Positions 35,243 through 45,434 are shown, counted from the stretch's first letter. The stretch is 64,000 nt of DNA from Cytophagales bacterium (GCA_013298125.1 JAAFJP010000020.1:1-64000), one strand, 5' to 3'. The notes: generated from the sequence alone by a model not told the origin. Translations and numbers: made by a program.

Positions 35243-37690
35243 TTATCTATCAATAATAATACGTTTAGTCAAATCAAATCCATTTGCTTTAAAACGCATC
35301 AAGTAAACACCTTCTGTTTGATTTCTTAAATCAACAATTACCTTTCCTTTTACAGATGGAAGGGTAGTCGAATAAATTAATCTTCCTAAAATGTCATAGA
35401 TAATAAGCTCTGCATTATCATAATCAGCGAGTGTTTCGATTGTCAATAATCCGTTATTCCCTAATTTTCCTAATGGGTTAGGGTAAATAGAAAGTCCTTT
35501 GAAATCAGGGTCTTCCTTAAATGTGAATGGACTAACAAAATCAGAGAAACACGCTAACTGATTTAAAGGAGCTGGGACAGAGTAAACGATTTTTCTACGA
35601 ACGACATAATCTCCATAACGATTGGCTTTGATTACGGCATCAGTAAAGGTCTTTAAAGTTGTTGCATCACCATTAAACCTCCACTCATAATCACCTCCAT
35701 CAGGAAAATCAACTGCTTTTAGCGTAAATGTTCCGTCTTTCACTATGGCTGCTTTAGTAGCATCAGGATTATTTCTTACTAAAACTGTTAAAGGTAATGA
35801 TTTCTCTGAGATACAACCTGTTGCAAGGTCTTTGGCGACGGCTGTGTAAGTTCCAGAAATATCCACAAACTTTCCATCCTTGTCAATAGCTGTCAGAGTC
35901 AGTGTTTTGTTGGGTACTGCAAGTGAACTCCAAGTAACTTCGTTTTGGCTCGTTGCAACTAAATTAACACTATTCGGTTTTTTATAATCATCATTACTTC
36001 TTGCACAAAAAGTTAATGGTCCATCCGCCACTACAGTTGGTGCTGGAGGTAGTGGAATCACTCTTGTTGTAATTGGGTCAGAAACTGGTGATAGACAATT
36101 TCTTGGGTCAAGTACACGTAGCGTAAAAGTAGCTGATGATTTGATGGTTAATGTTTTTGTTGTATCTGGGGTACTCCAACGGTAGCGAGTTCTTTCGTTA
36201 TTGGGTAAATCTGAACCAGTCAAAAGCACACTTTTGTCTGCACAGAACGCCAAAGGTCCCGTTGCAGTAATGGTTGGTTTTGCAGGAAGTGCATACACCG
36301 TAACTCTCGTTGAATCTGAAAGTGGAGATAGACAAAGATTAGCATCTCTCACAGCCACTGCAAAACGACCAGAAGCGTTGATGGTAATGGCACGAGTTGT
36401 TGCTCTATTGCTCCAAACATAAGTAGTGTTGGGAGTAGATGTTAGAGTCACATCGCCTCCACTACAAAATGCCAAAGGTCCACTCGCAGAAATTACAGGT
36501 TTTGCTGGTAATTTGAATACGGTGATAGTTGTACTATCCGAAGGTGGCGAAATACATCCACTGGAATCAATTACTTGGACAGCATAACTTTCAGCTTTAC
36601 TAATATTTCTAACACTTGGAGTTGTTACACCATTACTCCATTTATACTTAAATCCTAAACTTGATGTCAATGATAAAGTATCTCCTTGACAAATTGCAGC
36701 ACCTTTTTTAGAAGGTGTGATAACAGGTTTTGCAGGAACTTTTAGGGTTCTTACACTAATAGGAGCTGATATACGTGATTTGCAATTGAGAAATCTATCA
36801 GAGAGTATGCTACGTACTTGAATTTTAGAATTCTTATTTATTCCTTTTATAACACTTCTTATTCCCAAACTATCCTGTATTTTCCCATCTATATACCACT
36901 CAAATTGCTTAATAAATCGAGCACTGTCAGATTTTAGAGATATTGTAGTACCTTGGCAAAAAGTAGTGTCACTGGCAGTAATTTTTGGAGTATCTGTGAC
37001 GTAAAACTCAACATAGACTTGTGTATCGGCATTTACAGCAGGACAACCTGGTGCAATTCCATTCCCAGCTACAACTTGCAAAAAATACCAGCCACTTGAA
37101 GTAACTCTTAATGCAGGAGTTCCTTGACCGCTTGTCGTTTGGTTAACGTTGGTAATTGTACCACCCGTTGGGGTATCAGACCTAAACCAACGATAGTAAT
37201 ATTGAGGGTCATTTAGTGATGACCTTAGCGTGATTACATCGTCATTACAAGCTATTCGTTTATCAGGAATAATTGAAGGTATTTGGCTTGGAATGGCTAC
37301 ATATTTCACATTGAGCAAAGGTGATGGAGCACTTTCTCCCGTTCCGTCTGTACAAGTGGCATATACCTGTACATCCACCGCTGTTTCTAAGAATTTTCTG
37401 TCAGATGGTCTGTCATTAATGCCAAGAAATGTACCGTCTGAATTATACCATCGGGCTACTCCGATGCCACAACCTTTGGCTTCCAGAATTACCTGCATCC
37501 CTGCCCCACCTATTGAAGTATTACCACATCTCTCAAAACTAATAAATTTTACTGATGGAGAAGCAGGAGGTAGGGTGGTGTTGTGATTTTTCTTTATTAG
37601 AGAAGGTTCTTCCTTAGTTTTAGCCCACACCGTTGAGGAAGTCGCTATTACCAATAAAGTGAAAATAATTTTGTGTGTAAGGTTGTTCAT
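35243..37690 (-). CDS. T9SS type A sorting domain protein with repeated Ig-like domains
   Basis: 815 residues, secreted. The signal peptide (MNNLTHKIIFTLLVIATSSTVWA) is followed by a PKD/Ig-like N-terminal section with 4 to 6 repeats, each containing the series KP(V/T)I(T/S)A(S/T)GPLAFC...SVxLTS, WSNG/WSNR and PxS(D)STxVTV (about residues 320-600). The C-terminal 80 residues (LSIYPNPLGKLGNNGLLTIETL...GVYLMRFKANGFDLTKRIIIDR) form the type A sorting signal, so T9SS exports it and either anchors or releases it. The repeats suggest an adhesin or glycan-binding surface protein. No partner genes adjoin. Confidence 0.93.
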   Translation of the reverse strand: MNNLTHKIIFTLLVIATSSTVWAKTKEEPSLIKKNHNTTLPPASPSVKFISFERCGNTSIGGAGMQVILEAKGCGIGVARWYNSDGTFLGINDRPSDRKFLETAVDVQVYATCTDGTGESAPSPLLNVKYVAIPSQIPSIIPDKRIACNDDVITLRSSLNDPQYYYRWFRSDTPTGGTITNVNQTTSGQGTPALRVTSSGWYFLQVVAGNGIAPGCPAVNADTQVYVEFYVTDTPKITASDTTFCQGTTISLKSDSARFIKQFEWYIDGKIQDSLGIRSVIKGINKNSKIQVRSILSDRFLNCKSRISAPISVRTLKVPAKPVITPSKKGAAICQGDTLSLTSSLGFKYKWSNGVTTPSVRNISKAESYAVQVIDSSGCISPPSDSTTITVFKLPAKPVISASGPLAFCSGGDVTLTSTPNTTYVWSNRATTRAITINASGRFAVAVRDANLCLSPLSDSTRVTVYALPAKPTITATGPLAFCADKSVLLTGSDLPNNERTRYRWSTPDTTKTLTIKSSATFTLRVLDPRNCLSPVSDPITTRVIPLPPAPTVVADGPLTFCARSNDDYKKPNSVNLVATSQNEVTWSSLAVPNKTLTLTAIDKDGKFVDISGTYTAVAKDLATGCISEKSLPLTVLVRNNPDATKAAIVKDGTFTLKAVDFPDGGDYEWRFNGDATTLKTFTDAVIKANRYGDYVVRRKIVYSVPAPLNQLACFSDFVSPFTFKEDPDFKGLSIYPNPLGKLGNNGLLTIETLADYDNAELIIYDILGRLIYSTTLPSVKGKVIVDLRNQTEGVYLMRFKANGFDLTKRIIIDR

Positions 37691-38127
37691 AATTAACTAA
37701 AATATGGGGAAAAATTTAGGTTAAGATTTTCTGTATCTTCAAATGTGATGATACAGGACTAATGATAATAGATAAATTTTGGCGGGAATCTATAAAAGAA
37801 TCACTAATTAATCATTTGACAAGTAAATTTAAGATATGTAAGTCTATAAACCATAGAAAAGTGTCCAAACTTTTTAAACGGTATTTATTAATTCATAATC
37901 TTGAAAGCATACAAAGTGTTTTGTAAAGATAACTATTAATTGATTATCAGGAAATTAGCTCTGACAAGAATGTGAATTATTATATTATAATGACACCTTT
38001 AAGGAAGAAATGGTTGTTTGATAAATTAAAATATCCATAAAAATAAAGAATCTTTCTTCTGATTCTTCTGATTGTTCTATTATCTTTGGAAAAACATAAA
38101 CCATTCTATATTTTTTATCACAATTCC
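37691..38127. other. Gene-free region upstream of two divergent genes
   Basis: AT-rich. A TATCTTTG box at 38081-38088 is a plausible -7 element for the + strand acyl-CoA ligase, though no good -33 TTTG is visible at the right spacing. No ORF or strong repeat seen. Confidence 0.5.
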
Positions 38128-39777
38128 ATGAACATCAGAAATCTCCCATCGGCAAGTAAAGCCTTCAAATATCCGCTACTTATCAAAAGTATTTTGGCAT
38201 ATTCAACCATGATTGAGCCTGAGAACGAAATTGTGTATAAAGACCAAGTACGTTACAATTATTTTGAGTTAAACAGAAGGGTCAGAAAACAGGCTAATGT
38301 CTTCAAAAAATTAGGGCTTGACGGCGGACAAACCATTGCCGTGCTGGACTATGACTCTCACCGATATTTAGAATGCTTTTTCGGGATTCCGATGACCGGG
38401 AATGTGTTGCATACCATCAACTGGCGATTATCTCCCGCTCAAATTCTTTATACTATCAATCATGCTGAGGATGTCGTAATTATCTGTCATTCAGACTTTT
38501 TGCCTTTGTTAGAATCTTTATCCAAAGATATGACCACCGTGAAAAGCATCATCGTATGTGCGGATGGAGGCGAATATACCAATTCAACATCACTTCCCAT
38601 TGTAGGTGAATACGAAGAATTATTGAGTAAGGAATCGGATGTGTATGACTTTGAAGATTTTGATGAAGATGCCGTTGCGACTACTTTTTATACCACTGGC
38701 ACAACGGGAAATCCGAAGGGCGTTTATTTTACGCATCGTCAATTGGTTTTGCATACGCTTTCAGTTTCGGTAACGTTTAGTGCCATTGATGGGGCTTGTC
38801 GGTTCAATAATTCGGATGTGTATATGCCTCTTACGCCTATGTTCCATGTACACGCATGGGGCTTTCCGTATGTGGCAACTTTGGGAAATGCCAAACAAGT
38901 TTATGTAGGTAAATTTGACCCAGAGACGGTTTTGAAGTGTTTTGTAAAAGAAAAACCAACCTTCTCGCATTGCGTTCCTACGATTTTGCAGATGCTCGTT
39001 TCGCATCCTGCTACTCAAAATATTGACTTGTCGAAATGGAAGGTTGTAATAGGTGGTTCGGCTTTGCCAAAGACGTTGGCGAAAGCGGCAATTTTGCGAG
39101 GCGTTGATGTCATTACGGGTTATGGAATGTCAGAAACTTGTCCAGTGCTTTCAACAGTTTATGTGAGTCCGAAGGATAAAGCGAATCCAGATGTTGATTT
39201 TCAGGTGGAGGCTCGTACTCGCTCAGGAACACCTGCGATTTTTGTGGATTTGAGGCTTTTAGATGATGAAGGAAACGTTGCTCCCAAAGACAATGAAACT
39301 ATCGGAGAAGTAACTGCCCGTACGCCGTGGCTTACACAAGGCTATTTTAACGAACCCGAAAAATCAGAAGAATTATGGTCGGATGGTTGGTTGCATACGG
39401 GCGATGTTGCCACGATGAATGCGAATAATTCCTTAAAAATTACGGACAGAATAAAGGACGTTATCAAAACGGGTGGAGAGTGGGTGAGTTCGATTGATTT
39501 AGAAAACTTAATCGGGCAACATGAAGCCGTGATGGAAGTTGCCATCGTGGGTATTCCAGATGCGAAATGGGGCGAACGTCCGCACGCTATGATAGTGTTG
39601 AAAGAAGGAAAAAATATGACGAAAGAAGACTTGAAATCCTTCATGCAACGTTTTGTGGATGATAATACCATCACGGCATGGACGATTCCGAGTTCCGTAG
39701 AATTCGCTTCGGCAATTCCTAAAACGTCGGTGGGGAAATTGGATAAGAAATTGATTAGGGCGAATGTCCAAAGCTAA
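38128..39777 (+). CDS. AMP-dependent acyl-CoA synthetase (fatty-acid--CoA ligase family)
   Basis: 549 residues. The ATG at 38128 was preferred to one 42 bp upstream, because the extra 14 residues are not family-like. ANL motifs: TTGTTGNPKGVYFTHRQ (A3, about 203-219), GYGMSETCP (A5), WLHTGDVAT (A7), KTGGEWVSSIDLE (A8) and the catalytic K in TSVGKLDKK (A10, near residue 540). It activates a carboxylic acid to an acyl adenylate, then a CoA thioester; the middle-sized binding pocket gives no clear substrate. It may feed beta-oxidation or lipid recycling. Monocistronic with a terminator after it. Confidence 0.94.
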   Translation: MNIRNLPSASKAFKYPLLIKSILAYSTMIEPENEIVYKDQVRYNYFELNRRVRKQANVFKKLGLDGGQTIAVLDYDSHRYLECFFGIPMTGNVLHTINWRLSPAQILYTINHAEDVVIICHSDFLPLLESLSKDMTTVKSIIVCADGGEYTNSTSLPIVGEYEELLSKESDVYDFEDFDEDAVATTFYTTGTTGNPKGVYFTHRQLVLHTLSVSVTFSAIDGACRFNNSDVYMPLTPMFHVHAWGFPYVATLGNAKQVYVGKFDPETVLKCFVKEKPTFSHCVPTILQMLVSHPATQNIDLSKWKVVIGGSALPKTLAKAAILRGVDVITGYGMSETCPVLSTVYVSPKDKANPDVDFQVEARTRSGTPAIFVDLRLLDDEGNVAPKDNETIGEVTARTPWLTQGYFNEPEKSEELWSDGWLHTGDVATMNANNSLKITDRIKDVIKTGGEWVSSIDLENLIGQHEAVMEVAIVGIPDAKWGERPHAMIVLKEGKNMTKEDLKSFMQRFVDDNTITAWTIPSSVEFASAIPKTSVGKLDKKLIRANVQS

Positions 39778-39812
39778 TGGTCTAAAGATTTTATATAAAT
39801 GCTTGATTACAT

Positions 39813-39845
39813 AAACCTTGCTTGGATTCTGAGCAAGGTTTTTTG
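39813..39845 (+). terminator. Intrinsic terminator of the acyl-CoA ligase
   Basis: AAACCTTGCT / AGCAAGGTTT stem with loop TGGATTCTG and a TTTTTT tail. Confidence 0.9.
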
Positions 39846-39964
39846 TTAGAAAAATTGAAAAGTTATTTAGGTAGTAATTTTTTAGTAGATTTCTATTTTA
39901 CCATTCTTTCTCTTAATATTGATTCTTTAAATAATCCGTAAAAAAGGATGAAAGTCCTTCTCAA

Positions 39965-41467
39965 ATGACCAAATACTTATTTATAGCCTTTTCATGGATA
40001 TTACTCTTATCCAATTTTCACTCATCAGCACAGCAAAAACCCCGCACCATCGTAACAACCGATGGTGAGTTGGACGACGTGGATTCATTCATCAGGCTGT
40101 TGCTTTATGCCAATGAATTCAAGATTGAAGGATTGGTCATTTCGAGTTCGCAATGGCATTATAAAGGTGATGGAAAAGGAACAAAATTTACTTCCGAAAT
40201 GGAAATGACCAAGAATCTATACGGAGAAAGAACGGAATTGCGTTGGGTTGGTACAGATTGGATTTACAATCTGATTGATGCCTACGGAAAAGTCTATCCA
40301 AATTTGAAAAAACACTCACCCAACTATCCAACCTCAACTTATTTAAAAGACCTTGTCAGGATTGGAAATATTGATTTTGAAGGTGAAATGGAAAAAAATA
40401 CGGACGGTTCTGATTTTATCAAAAAGAAATTATTGGATGATGATATGAGTCCACTTTATTTACAAGTTTGGGGTGGTACAAATACCATCGCAAGAGCCTT
40501 AAAATCAATCGAAGACGAGTATAAAAACACGGCTAAATGGCAAGAAATCTATGCCAAAGTGTGCAAAAAAGCTATTATTTATGCTATCCTCGACCAAGAT
40601 GCTACTTACCGAAAATATATTTCTGTAAATTGGAAAGACATCAAAATTTACTATAATTCAAAACAGTTTTGGTGTTTGGCATACTTCTGGAAAACGGCTG
40701 TTCCGAAGGAATTACATCCATTTTTGGAAGGGAAATTTATGGGCGATAAAATCATCAACAACCACGGAGCTTTGACCAAAATGTATTACAGTTATGGAGA
40801 TGGAAACCCTCCTGCGGGCGAAATTGAGGACATTTATAGTAGTATGGAAAAAGCTAAAAAGAATCAATGGGGGAGTTTTGGGCAATATGATTTTATCTCA
40901 GAAGGTGATTCTCCCGCATTTTTACATTTGGTAGATGTGGGCTTAGGAAATCTTGAAAATCCACAAAATGGTGGTTGGGGAGGTCGTTTGGTTCAGTCCG
41001 CAACATCACCAAATCGTTGGGAAGACGGAGATGCTACGGCAGAATTTAATCCATATACTCAAAAAACGGATTTGGCTTACTCACAAATTCGTTGGTTGGA
41101 AACCCTACAAAATGATTTTGCTGCCCGTGCGGATTGGTGTGTGAAGGACTACAAAAATGCTAATCACGCCCCCAACGTAAAATTGAATCATGCGAAAAAT
41201 CTGACCGCCAAGCCCAATGATACCATAAAATTGAGTGGCACGGCAACTGACCCTGACAAAAATAATTTGCAATATCATTGGTGGCAATATGAGGAGGTAG
41301 ATACGTATAGGGGCAAGATTTCTATTCAAAATGCTGATAGTAAAAATGCTACTTTCAAAATGCCCAATGATATCAAAAAAGGCGAAACTATCCATTTGAT
41401 TTTGGAAGTAAAAGATAATGGAATGCCACAAATGACTCGTTATCAGCGAGTTGTGATAAATTTTTAA
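39965..41467 (+). CDS. DUF1593 family nucleoside-hydrolase-like secreted protein
   Basis: 500 residues with a signal peptide (...HSSAQ). The nucleoside-hydrolase-like motif is TTDGELDDVDS (about 30-40), with the Asp residues that bind Ca2+ in that superfamily. The family core continues with VWGGTNTIARAL (about 168) and the GGWGGRLV and RWEDG blocks (about 340-360). A C-terminal beta-sandwich (about 405-500) with PNVKLNHAKNLTAKPNDTIKLSGTATDPDKNN is cadherin/PKD-like. DUF1593 proteins are linked to plant or algal polysaccharide use. It is the first of three + genes (with isomerase and GH42) transcribed together. Confidence 0.88.
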   Translation: MTKYLFIAFSWILLLSNFHSSAQQKPRTIVTTDGELDDVDSFIRLLLYANEFKIEGLVISSSQWHYKGDGKGTKFTSEMEMTKNLYGERTELRWVGTDWIYNLIDAYGKVYPNLKKHSPNYPTSTYLKDLVRIGNIDFEGEMEKNTDGSDFIKKKLLDDDMSPLYLQVWGGTNTIARALKSIEDEYKNTAKWQEIYAKVCKKAIIYAILDQDATYRKYISVNWKDIKIYYNSKQFWCLAYFWKTAVPKELHPFLEGKFMGDKIINNHGALTKMYYSYGDGNPPAGEIEDIYSSMEKAKKNQWGSFGQYDFISEGDSPAFLHLVDVGLGNLENPQNGGWGGRLVQSATSPNRWEDGDATAEFNPYTQKTDLAYSQIRWLETLQNDFAARADWCVKDYKNANHAPNVKLNHAKNLTAKPNDTIKLSGTATDPDKNNLQYHWWQYEEVDTYRGKISIQNADSKNATFKMPNDIKKGETIHLILEVKDNGMPQMTRYQRVVINF

Positions 41468-41477
41468 TACTAACCCT

Positions 41478-41546
41478 CTCGTACCACGGGGATCTCTTCC
41501 CGTGAATCGGACGAAGATACACGGGAAGGGATTCCCGTGGTACGAG
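41478..41546. repeat. Palindromic element with 27-bp arms
   Basis: Arms 41478-41504 and 41520-41546 are inverse copies with two mismatches around a 15-nt loop. The core is CTCGTACCACGGG. It occupies the gap between the DUF1593 and isomerase genes, so a transcribed hairpin would split the operon. Confidence 0.9.
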
Positions 41547-41573
41547 TGCCAACCAAAAATTAACAAAAACAAA

Positions 41574-42533
41574 ATGACAACAAGAAGAGATTTTTTAAAA
41601 ACCACAGGAGCATTAACGGCAGTAGCCGTGGCTCCATTCCAAAATATTTTTGCAGAAATGAACTTGGAAAATAAAATGGGAATCCAACTTTTTTCTTTAC
41701 CCAAAATGCTTTCGGAAGACTTTGAGAAAGGTATTAAGATGCTGTCAAAAATGGGCTACAAAGAATTAGAATTGTTTGGACCATTTCCGTTTAGTGCTGA
41801 GTCGGCACAAAAGAGTTGGGCTGGGGCGGCAAAAATGTTAGGTTTTAGTGGAAGTGGCTATTTTGGAAGAGACATCAAGGACATCAAAAAAATGCTTTCG
41901 GACAATGGTTTACATACACCCGCAACGCATACGGATTTGGACACGCTCATGACGGGTATGGACAAATTGGGCGAAGCGGCTCATATTTTAGGACAAAAAT
42001 ATGTAACCCTTCCCGCCATTCCAGAAGACAAACGCAAAACCCTTGATGACTACAAACGTATTGCGGAAACATTCAATAAAATTGGAGCGGATGCCAAGAA
42101 AAATGGCATAAAATTCGGCTATCATAATCACGGCTACGGCATAAAACCGATGGATGGGCAGATTCCTCTGCAAATCATTTTGGATAATACAGACCCTAAT
42201 TTAGTGTTCTTTGAAATGGATATTTTCTGGACTACGGCGGGCGGTGCAGACCCTGTTGAGTACCTCACAAAATACCCAAATCGTTATAAAATGTTACATT
42301 TGAAGGATATGAAGGAGAAAAAACAGTTCTCTGGCGATGGTGGAAGTATGGGTCAATGGATGCCAATGTTCCCACTTATGACCACGGCGGGCGATGGTGT
42401 TTTGGACTTAAAAAGTATCGTCAAAAAAGCCAAAGAAATAGGCGTGGAGCATTACTTTGTTGAGCAAGACATGGTGGCAAGCCCAGAAATAGCTTTACAG
42501 AAAAGTTTGGATTATTTGAAAGGTAAAATATGA
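41574..42533 (+). CDS. Sugar phosphate isomerase/epimerase (Tat-exported)
   Basis: 319 residues. The ATG at 41574 starts MTTRRDFLKTTGALTAVAVAP, a twin-arginine signal (RRDFLK), so the enzyme folds before export. The xylose-isomerase-like TIM barrel carries KMGYKELELFGPF, FGYHNHGYGI, FFEMDIFWTTAGGADP, MLHLKDM and GVEHYFVEQD. Metal and substrate positions resemble those of the barrel in the 6470-8470 fusion. The next gene is GH42; the upstream gene is DUF1593. Together they form a carbohydrate unit, possibly acting on galactosides or rare sugars (inference). Confidence 0.92.
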   Translation: MTTRRDFLKTTGALTAVAVAPFQNIFAEMNLENKMGIQLFSLPKMLSEDFEKGIKMLSKMGYKELELFGPFPFSAESAQKSWAGAAKMLGFSGSGYFGRDIKDIKKMLSDNGLHTPATHTDLDTLMTGMDKLGEAAHILGQKYVTLPAIPEDKRKTLDDYKRIAETFNKIGADAKKNGIKFGYHNHGYGIKPMDGQIPLQIILDNTDPNLVFFEMDIFWTTAGGADPVEYLTKYPNRYKMLHLKDMKEKKQFSGDGGSMGQWMPMFPLMTTAGDGVLDLKSIVKKAKEIGVEHYFVEQDMVASPEIALQKSLDYLKGKI

Positions 42534-42541
42534 TAAACATA

Positions 42542-44617
42542 ATGTCTAAAAAATCTGTGACCTTCATTTTACTACTCCTCTCACATTTCAGTTTTTCGCA
42601 AGAAAAACTCCTTTTTGGCGTGGCGTATTATGATGAATATATGCCTTATGAGCGTCTTGAAAAAGACGTAGCAATGATGAAAGATGCGGGTATAAATGTA
42701 GTCAGAATTGCAGAATCAACTTGGAGTACCGTTGAGCCACAGGATAATGTTTATGATTTCAAAAGTATCGACAGAGTGCTGGCTGCCATGCACAAAGGCG
42801 GTATAAAGGTCATTATTGGTACGCCCACCTATGCTTTTCCTACTTGGTTAGCCAAAAAATATCCAGAGATTTTAGCAACCACATCAAGGGGCAAAAATCA
42901 ATACGGGGCTCGTCAGAATATGGATATTACGAATGAGCATTTTCGTTTTCATGCCGAGCGAGTGATTCGTAAAATCATGGAACACGTCAAAGACCATCCT
43001 GCCATCATTGGCTATCAGGTTGATAACGAAACCAAACATTATGGCACCGCTGGCGAGAATGTGCAGAAGGCGTTTGTGGCGTATGTGAAAGATAAATTCA
43101 AGACCGTGGAAGCCGTTAATAAGGCTTTTGGCTTGGATTATTGGAGTAACAAAATCAATAAATGGGAGGATTTTCCAACAGTCAATGGCACTTTTAATGC
43201 CTCTATTAATGCCAGTTTGAACTCAGAATTCTCTAAATTTCAACGGCAAATCATTACGGATTATTTGGCTTGGCAAACCAAAATTGTAAAAGAATATGCC
43301 AAATCAAACCAGTTTATTACCCAAAATTTTGACCTTGATTGGCGTGGATATTCTTACGGAATTCAGCCCGATGTTGATCATTTTGCTACGGCAAAAGTCC
43401 TTGACGTGGCAGGAATCGATATTTATCATCCAACACAAGATAATCTGACGGGTATCGAAATTTCCTTAGGGGGAGATTTGACCCGTTCTATGAAAAACAA
43501 AAATTACTTTGTCATCGAAACCGAAGCACAGGGTTTTCCACAATGGATTCCGTACCCAAATCAGTTGCGTTTACAGGCGTTTAGCCACATCGCATCAGGG
43601 GCGAATATGCTCGAATATTGGCATTGGCATTCGATTCATAATTCGGCAGAAACCTACTGGAAAGGGCTTCTGAGCCATGATTTTGAACCAAACCCTACTT
43701 ACAATGAAGCAAAAACCATCGGAAGAGATTTTGCACGATTGAGTAATAAACTCATCAATTTGAAGAAAAATAATGAAGTAGCTATTCTTTTTAGCAACGA
43801 AGCCCTCACGGCTTTCAATGCGTTTAGTTTTGGTTGGGGTGCAAGAGAAACCTACAACGATATTCTTCGCCCTTACTACGATGCTCTTTACAAAATGAAT
43901 GTTGGGACTGATTTTATTGACGGCACAAAAAACCTGGAATTGAGTAAATACAAAATGATTATCGTGCCTGTTCTTTACGCCGCTTCTGACGATTTATTGA
44001 GAAAACTAAATCAATTTGTAAAAGATGGTGGTCATGTGGTTTATACTTTCAAAAGTGGGTTTTCTGATGAAAATGTGAAAGTAAGGAGTAGCATTCAACC
44101 TGCTATTATCAACGAAGCCTGTGGAATTTCATACAGTCAATTTACTATTCCGCAAAATGTTTCTTTAAAAAATGACCCTTTTGGTTCAGGGAAAGACAAT
44201 AAAGTTGAAACTTGGATGGAGTTGATTACGCCCACAACTGCAAAGGTATTAGCCTATTACGAGCATCCTTCTTGGGGAAATTACGCAGCCGTAACCCAAA
44301 ACCAATTTGGCAAAGGCATTGCCACCTACGTAGGTTGCATGACCAGCTCGACATTGACCGAAAGAATTGTAAAAAATGCCCTCGAAAAAGCCAATCTTTG
44401 GAAAACAGAACAGCAATTTTCTTTTCCGATTGTTGTGAAATCAGGTGTCAATCAACAAGGCAAAAATATTCGTTATATTTTCAATTATTCGGCTGTAAAT
44501 CAACAAGTTAGGTATGTTTTTGGGAGTGGTACAGACTTATTATCAAATCAATCAATTGCCAAAGATTCGGTATTGAATTTAGAGGCTTGGGGGGTAAAGA
44601 TTATTGAGGAAAATTAA
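42542..44617 (+). CDS. Beta-galactosidase, glycoside hydrolase family 42
   Basis: 691 residues. MSKKSVTFILLLLSHFSFSQ is a signal peptide (ATG at 42542; an alternative ATG 12 bp upstream overlaps the isomerase stop). The TIM barrel (about 25-385) has the acid/base in YQVDNETKH (E163) and the nucleophile in YFVIETEAQG (E326), then a beta-galactosidase trimerisation-like domain (about 395-610) and a C-terminal beta domain. Exported GH42 enzymes release galactose from oligosaccharides. No SusC/SusD pair is near, so the cluster is not a classical PUL. Translational coupling with the isomerase is likely. Confidence 0.94.
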   Translation: MSKKSVTFILLLLSHFSFSQEKLLFGVAYYDEYMPYERLEKDVAMMKDAGINVVRIAESTWSTVEPQDNVYDFKSIDRVLAAMHKGGIKVIIGTPTYAFPTWLAKKYPEILATTSRGKNQYGARQNMDITNEHFRFHAERVIRKIMEHVKDHPAIIGYQVDNETKHYGTAGENVQKAFVAYVKDKFKTVEAVNKAFGLDYWSNKINKWEDFPTVNGTFNASINASLNSEFSKFQRQIITDYLAWQTKIVKEYAKSNQFITQNFDLDWRGYSYGIQPDVDHFATAKVLDVAGIDIYHPTQDNLTGIEISLGGDLTRSMKNKNYFVIETEAQGFPQWIPYPNQLRLQAFSHIASGANMLEYWHWHSIHNSAETYWKGLLSHDFEPNPTYNEAKTIGRDFARLSNKLINLKKNNEVAILFSNEALTAFNAFSFGWGARETYNDILRPYYDALYKMNVGTDFIDGTKNLELSKYKMIIVPVLYAASDDLLRKLNQFVKDGGHVVYTFKSGFSDENVKVRSSIQPAIINEACGISYSQFTIPQNVSLKNDPFGSGKDNKVETWMELITPTTAKVLAYYEHPSWGNYAAVTQNQFGKGIATYVGCMTSSTLTERIVKNALEKANLWKTEQQFSFPIVVKSGVNQQGKNIRYIFNYSAVNQQVRYVFGSGTDLLSNQSIAKDSVLNLEAWGVKIIEEN

Positions 44618-44735
44618 ACCGATTATGCCCTGCCTTTTTTAATGATTACTTAAAGTTTTTAATTATTTTTATCTCTGTAAAAACGATATTCAAAATGCTA
44701 TAGTGGCAGCGTTTCATTAATAAACATTTTGCAAC

Positions 44736-45434
44736 ATGGAAAAATTAATCTCAGAAGGCAATTGCGTCTTTTGCCAAGAAATCTTTAAGCAAAGCGGTAT
44801 GAGTCGCCATTTAGCAAAGCATCTTTCAGAGTTGCCAGCAACCAAATATCAGTCATTTCACCTTAACATCTCTGCGGGTGAAATGTTTTTACACGTACAG
44901 ATGGATGGCTCGGCAACACTTGGCGAATTAGATGATTTTCTCAGAGCAATTTGGCTTGAATGCTGCGGACACATGAGTAGTTTTGAGGTTAAAGGCAAAA
45001 GATATGACAATGATTGGGACGATATGGATGCTGAAATAGGCGAAAGTCAAACTAAAAAAGTGTCTTTATTATTCAAAAAAGATATGGTTTTAGAGTATCA
45101 ATATGATTTTGGTTCAACAACTCATTTGAGCATGAAAGTAATGGGAGAATACCCAACTGCTACTCCAAAAGGTATAAAGCTTTTATCAAGAAATAATCCG
45201 CTTAAAATTTTATGTCATGTATGTAATGAAAAACCCGCTGCAATAATTTGTTCGGTTTGTGTCTATGAAGGCGAAGGGATGCTTTGCAAGACTTGTGTCA
45301 CAAAACATAAAAAGACTTGTGATGATTTTGCAGATTATGCAGCTATGAAATTAGTCAATTCTCCAAGAATGGGTACTTGTGCTTATGAGGGTGGTACAAT
45401 TGATGTAGCAAGAGATGGGGTCTGGAAATCTTAA
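44736..45434 (+). CDS. pRiA4b ORF-3-like protein with zinc-finger modules
   Basis: 232 residues, cytoplasmic. The N-terminal CVFCQEIFKQSGMSRHLAKH is a C-x2-C...H-x3-H zinc-finger-like segment (about 10-29). The middle is the pRiA4b ORF-3 fold (about 40-150, FHLNISAGEMFLHVQMDGSATLGELDDFLRAIW, EYQYDFGSTTHL). The C-terminal CHVCNEKPAAIICSVC...CKTC (about 166-200) is a B-box-like zinc region. This family is often near mobile elements or plasmids; the combination suggests nucleic-acid or protein binding. No mobility genes are adjacent. Function unknown. Confidence 0.83.
   Translation: MEKLISEGNCVFCQEIFKQSGMSRHLAKHLSELPATKYQSFHLNISAGEMFLHVQMDGSATLGELDDFLRAIWLECCGHMSSFEVKGKRYDNDWDDMDAEIGESQTKKVSLLFKKDMVLEYQYDFGSTTHLSMKVMGEYPTATPKGIKLLSRNNPLKILCHVCNEKPAAIICSVCVYEGEGMLCKTCVTKHKKTCDDFADYAAMKLVNSPRMGTCAYEGGTIDVARDGVWKS

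Noticed and set aside
39965-44617. Classical polysaccharide utilisation locus
   Set aside because: No SusC-like TonB receptor, no SusD and no hybrid two-component regulator are near.
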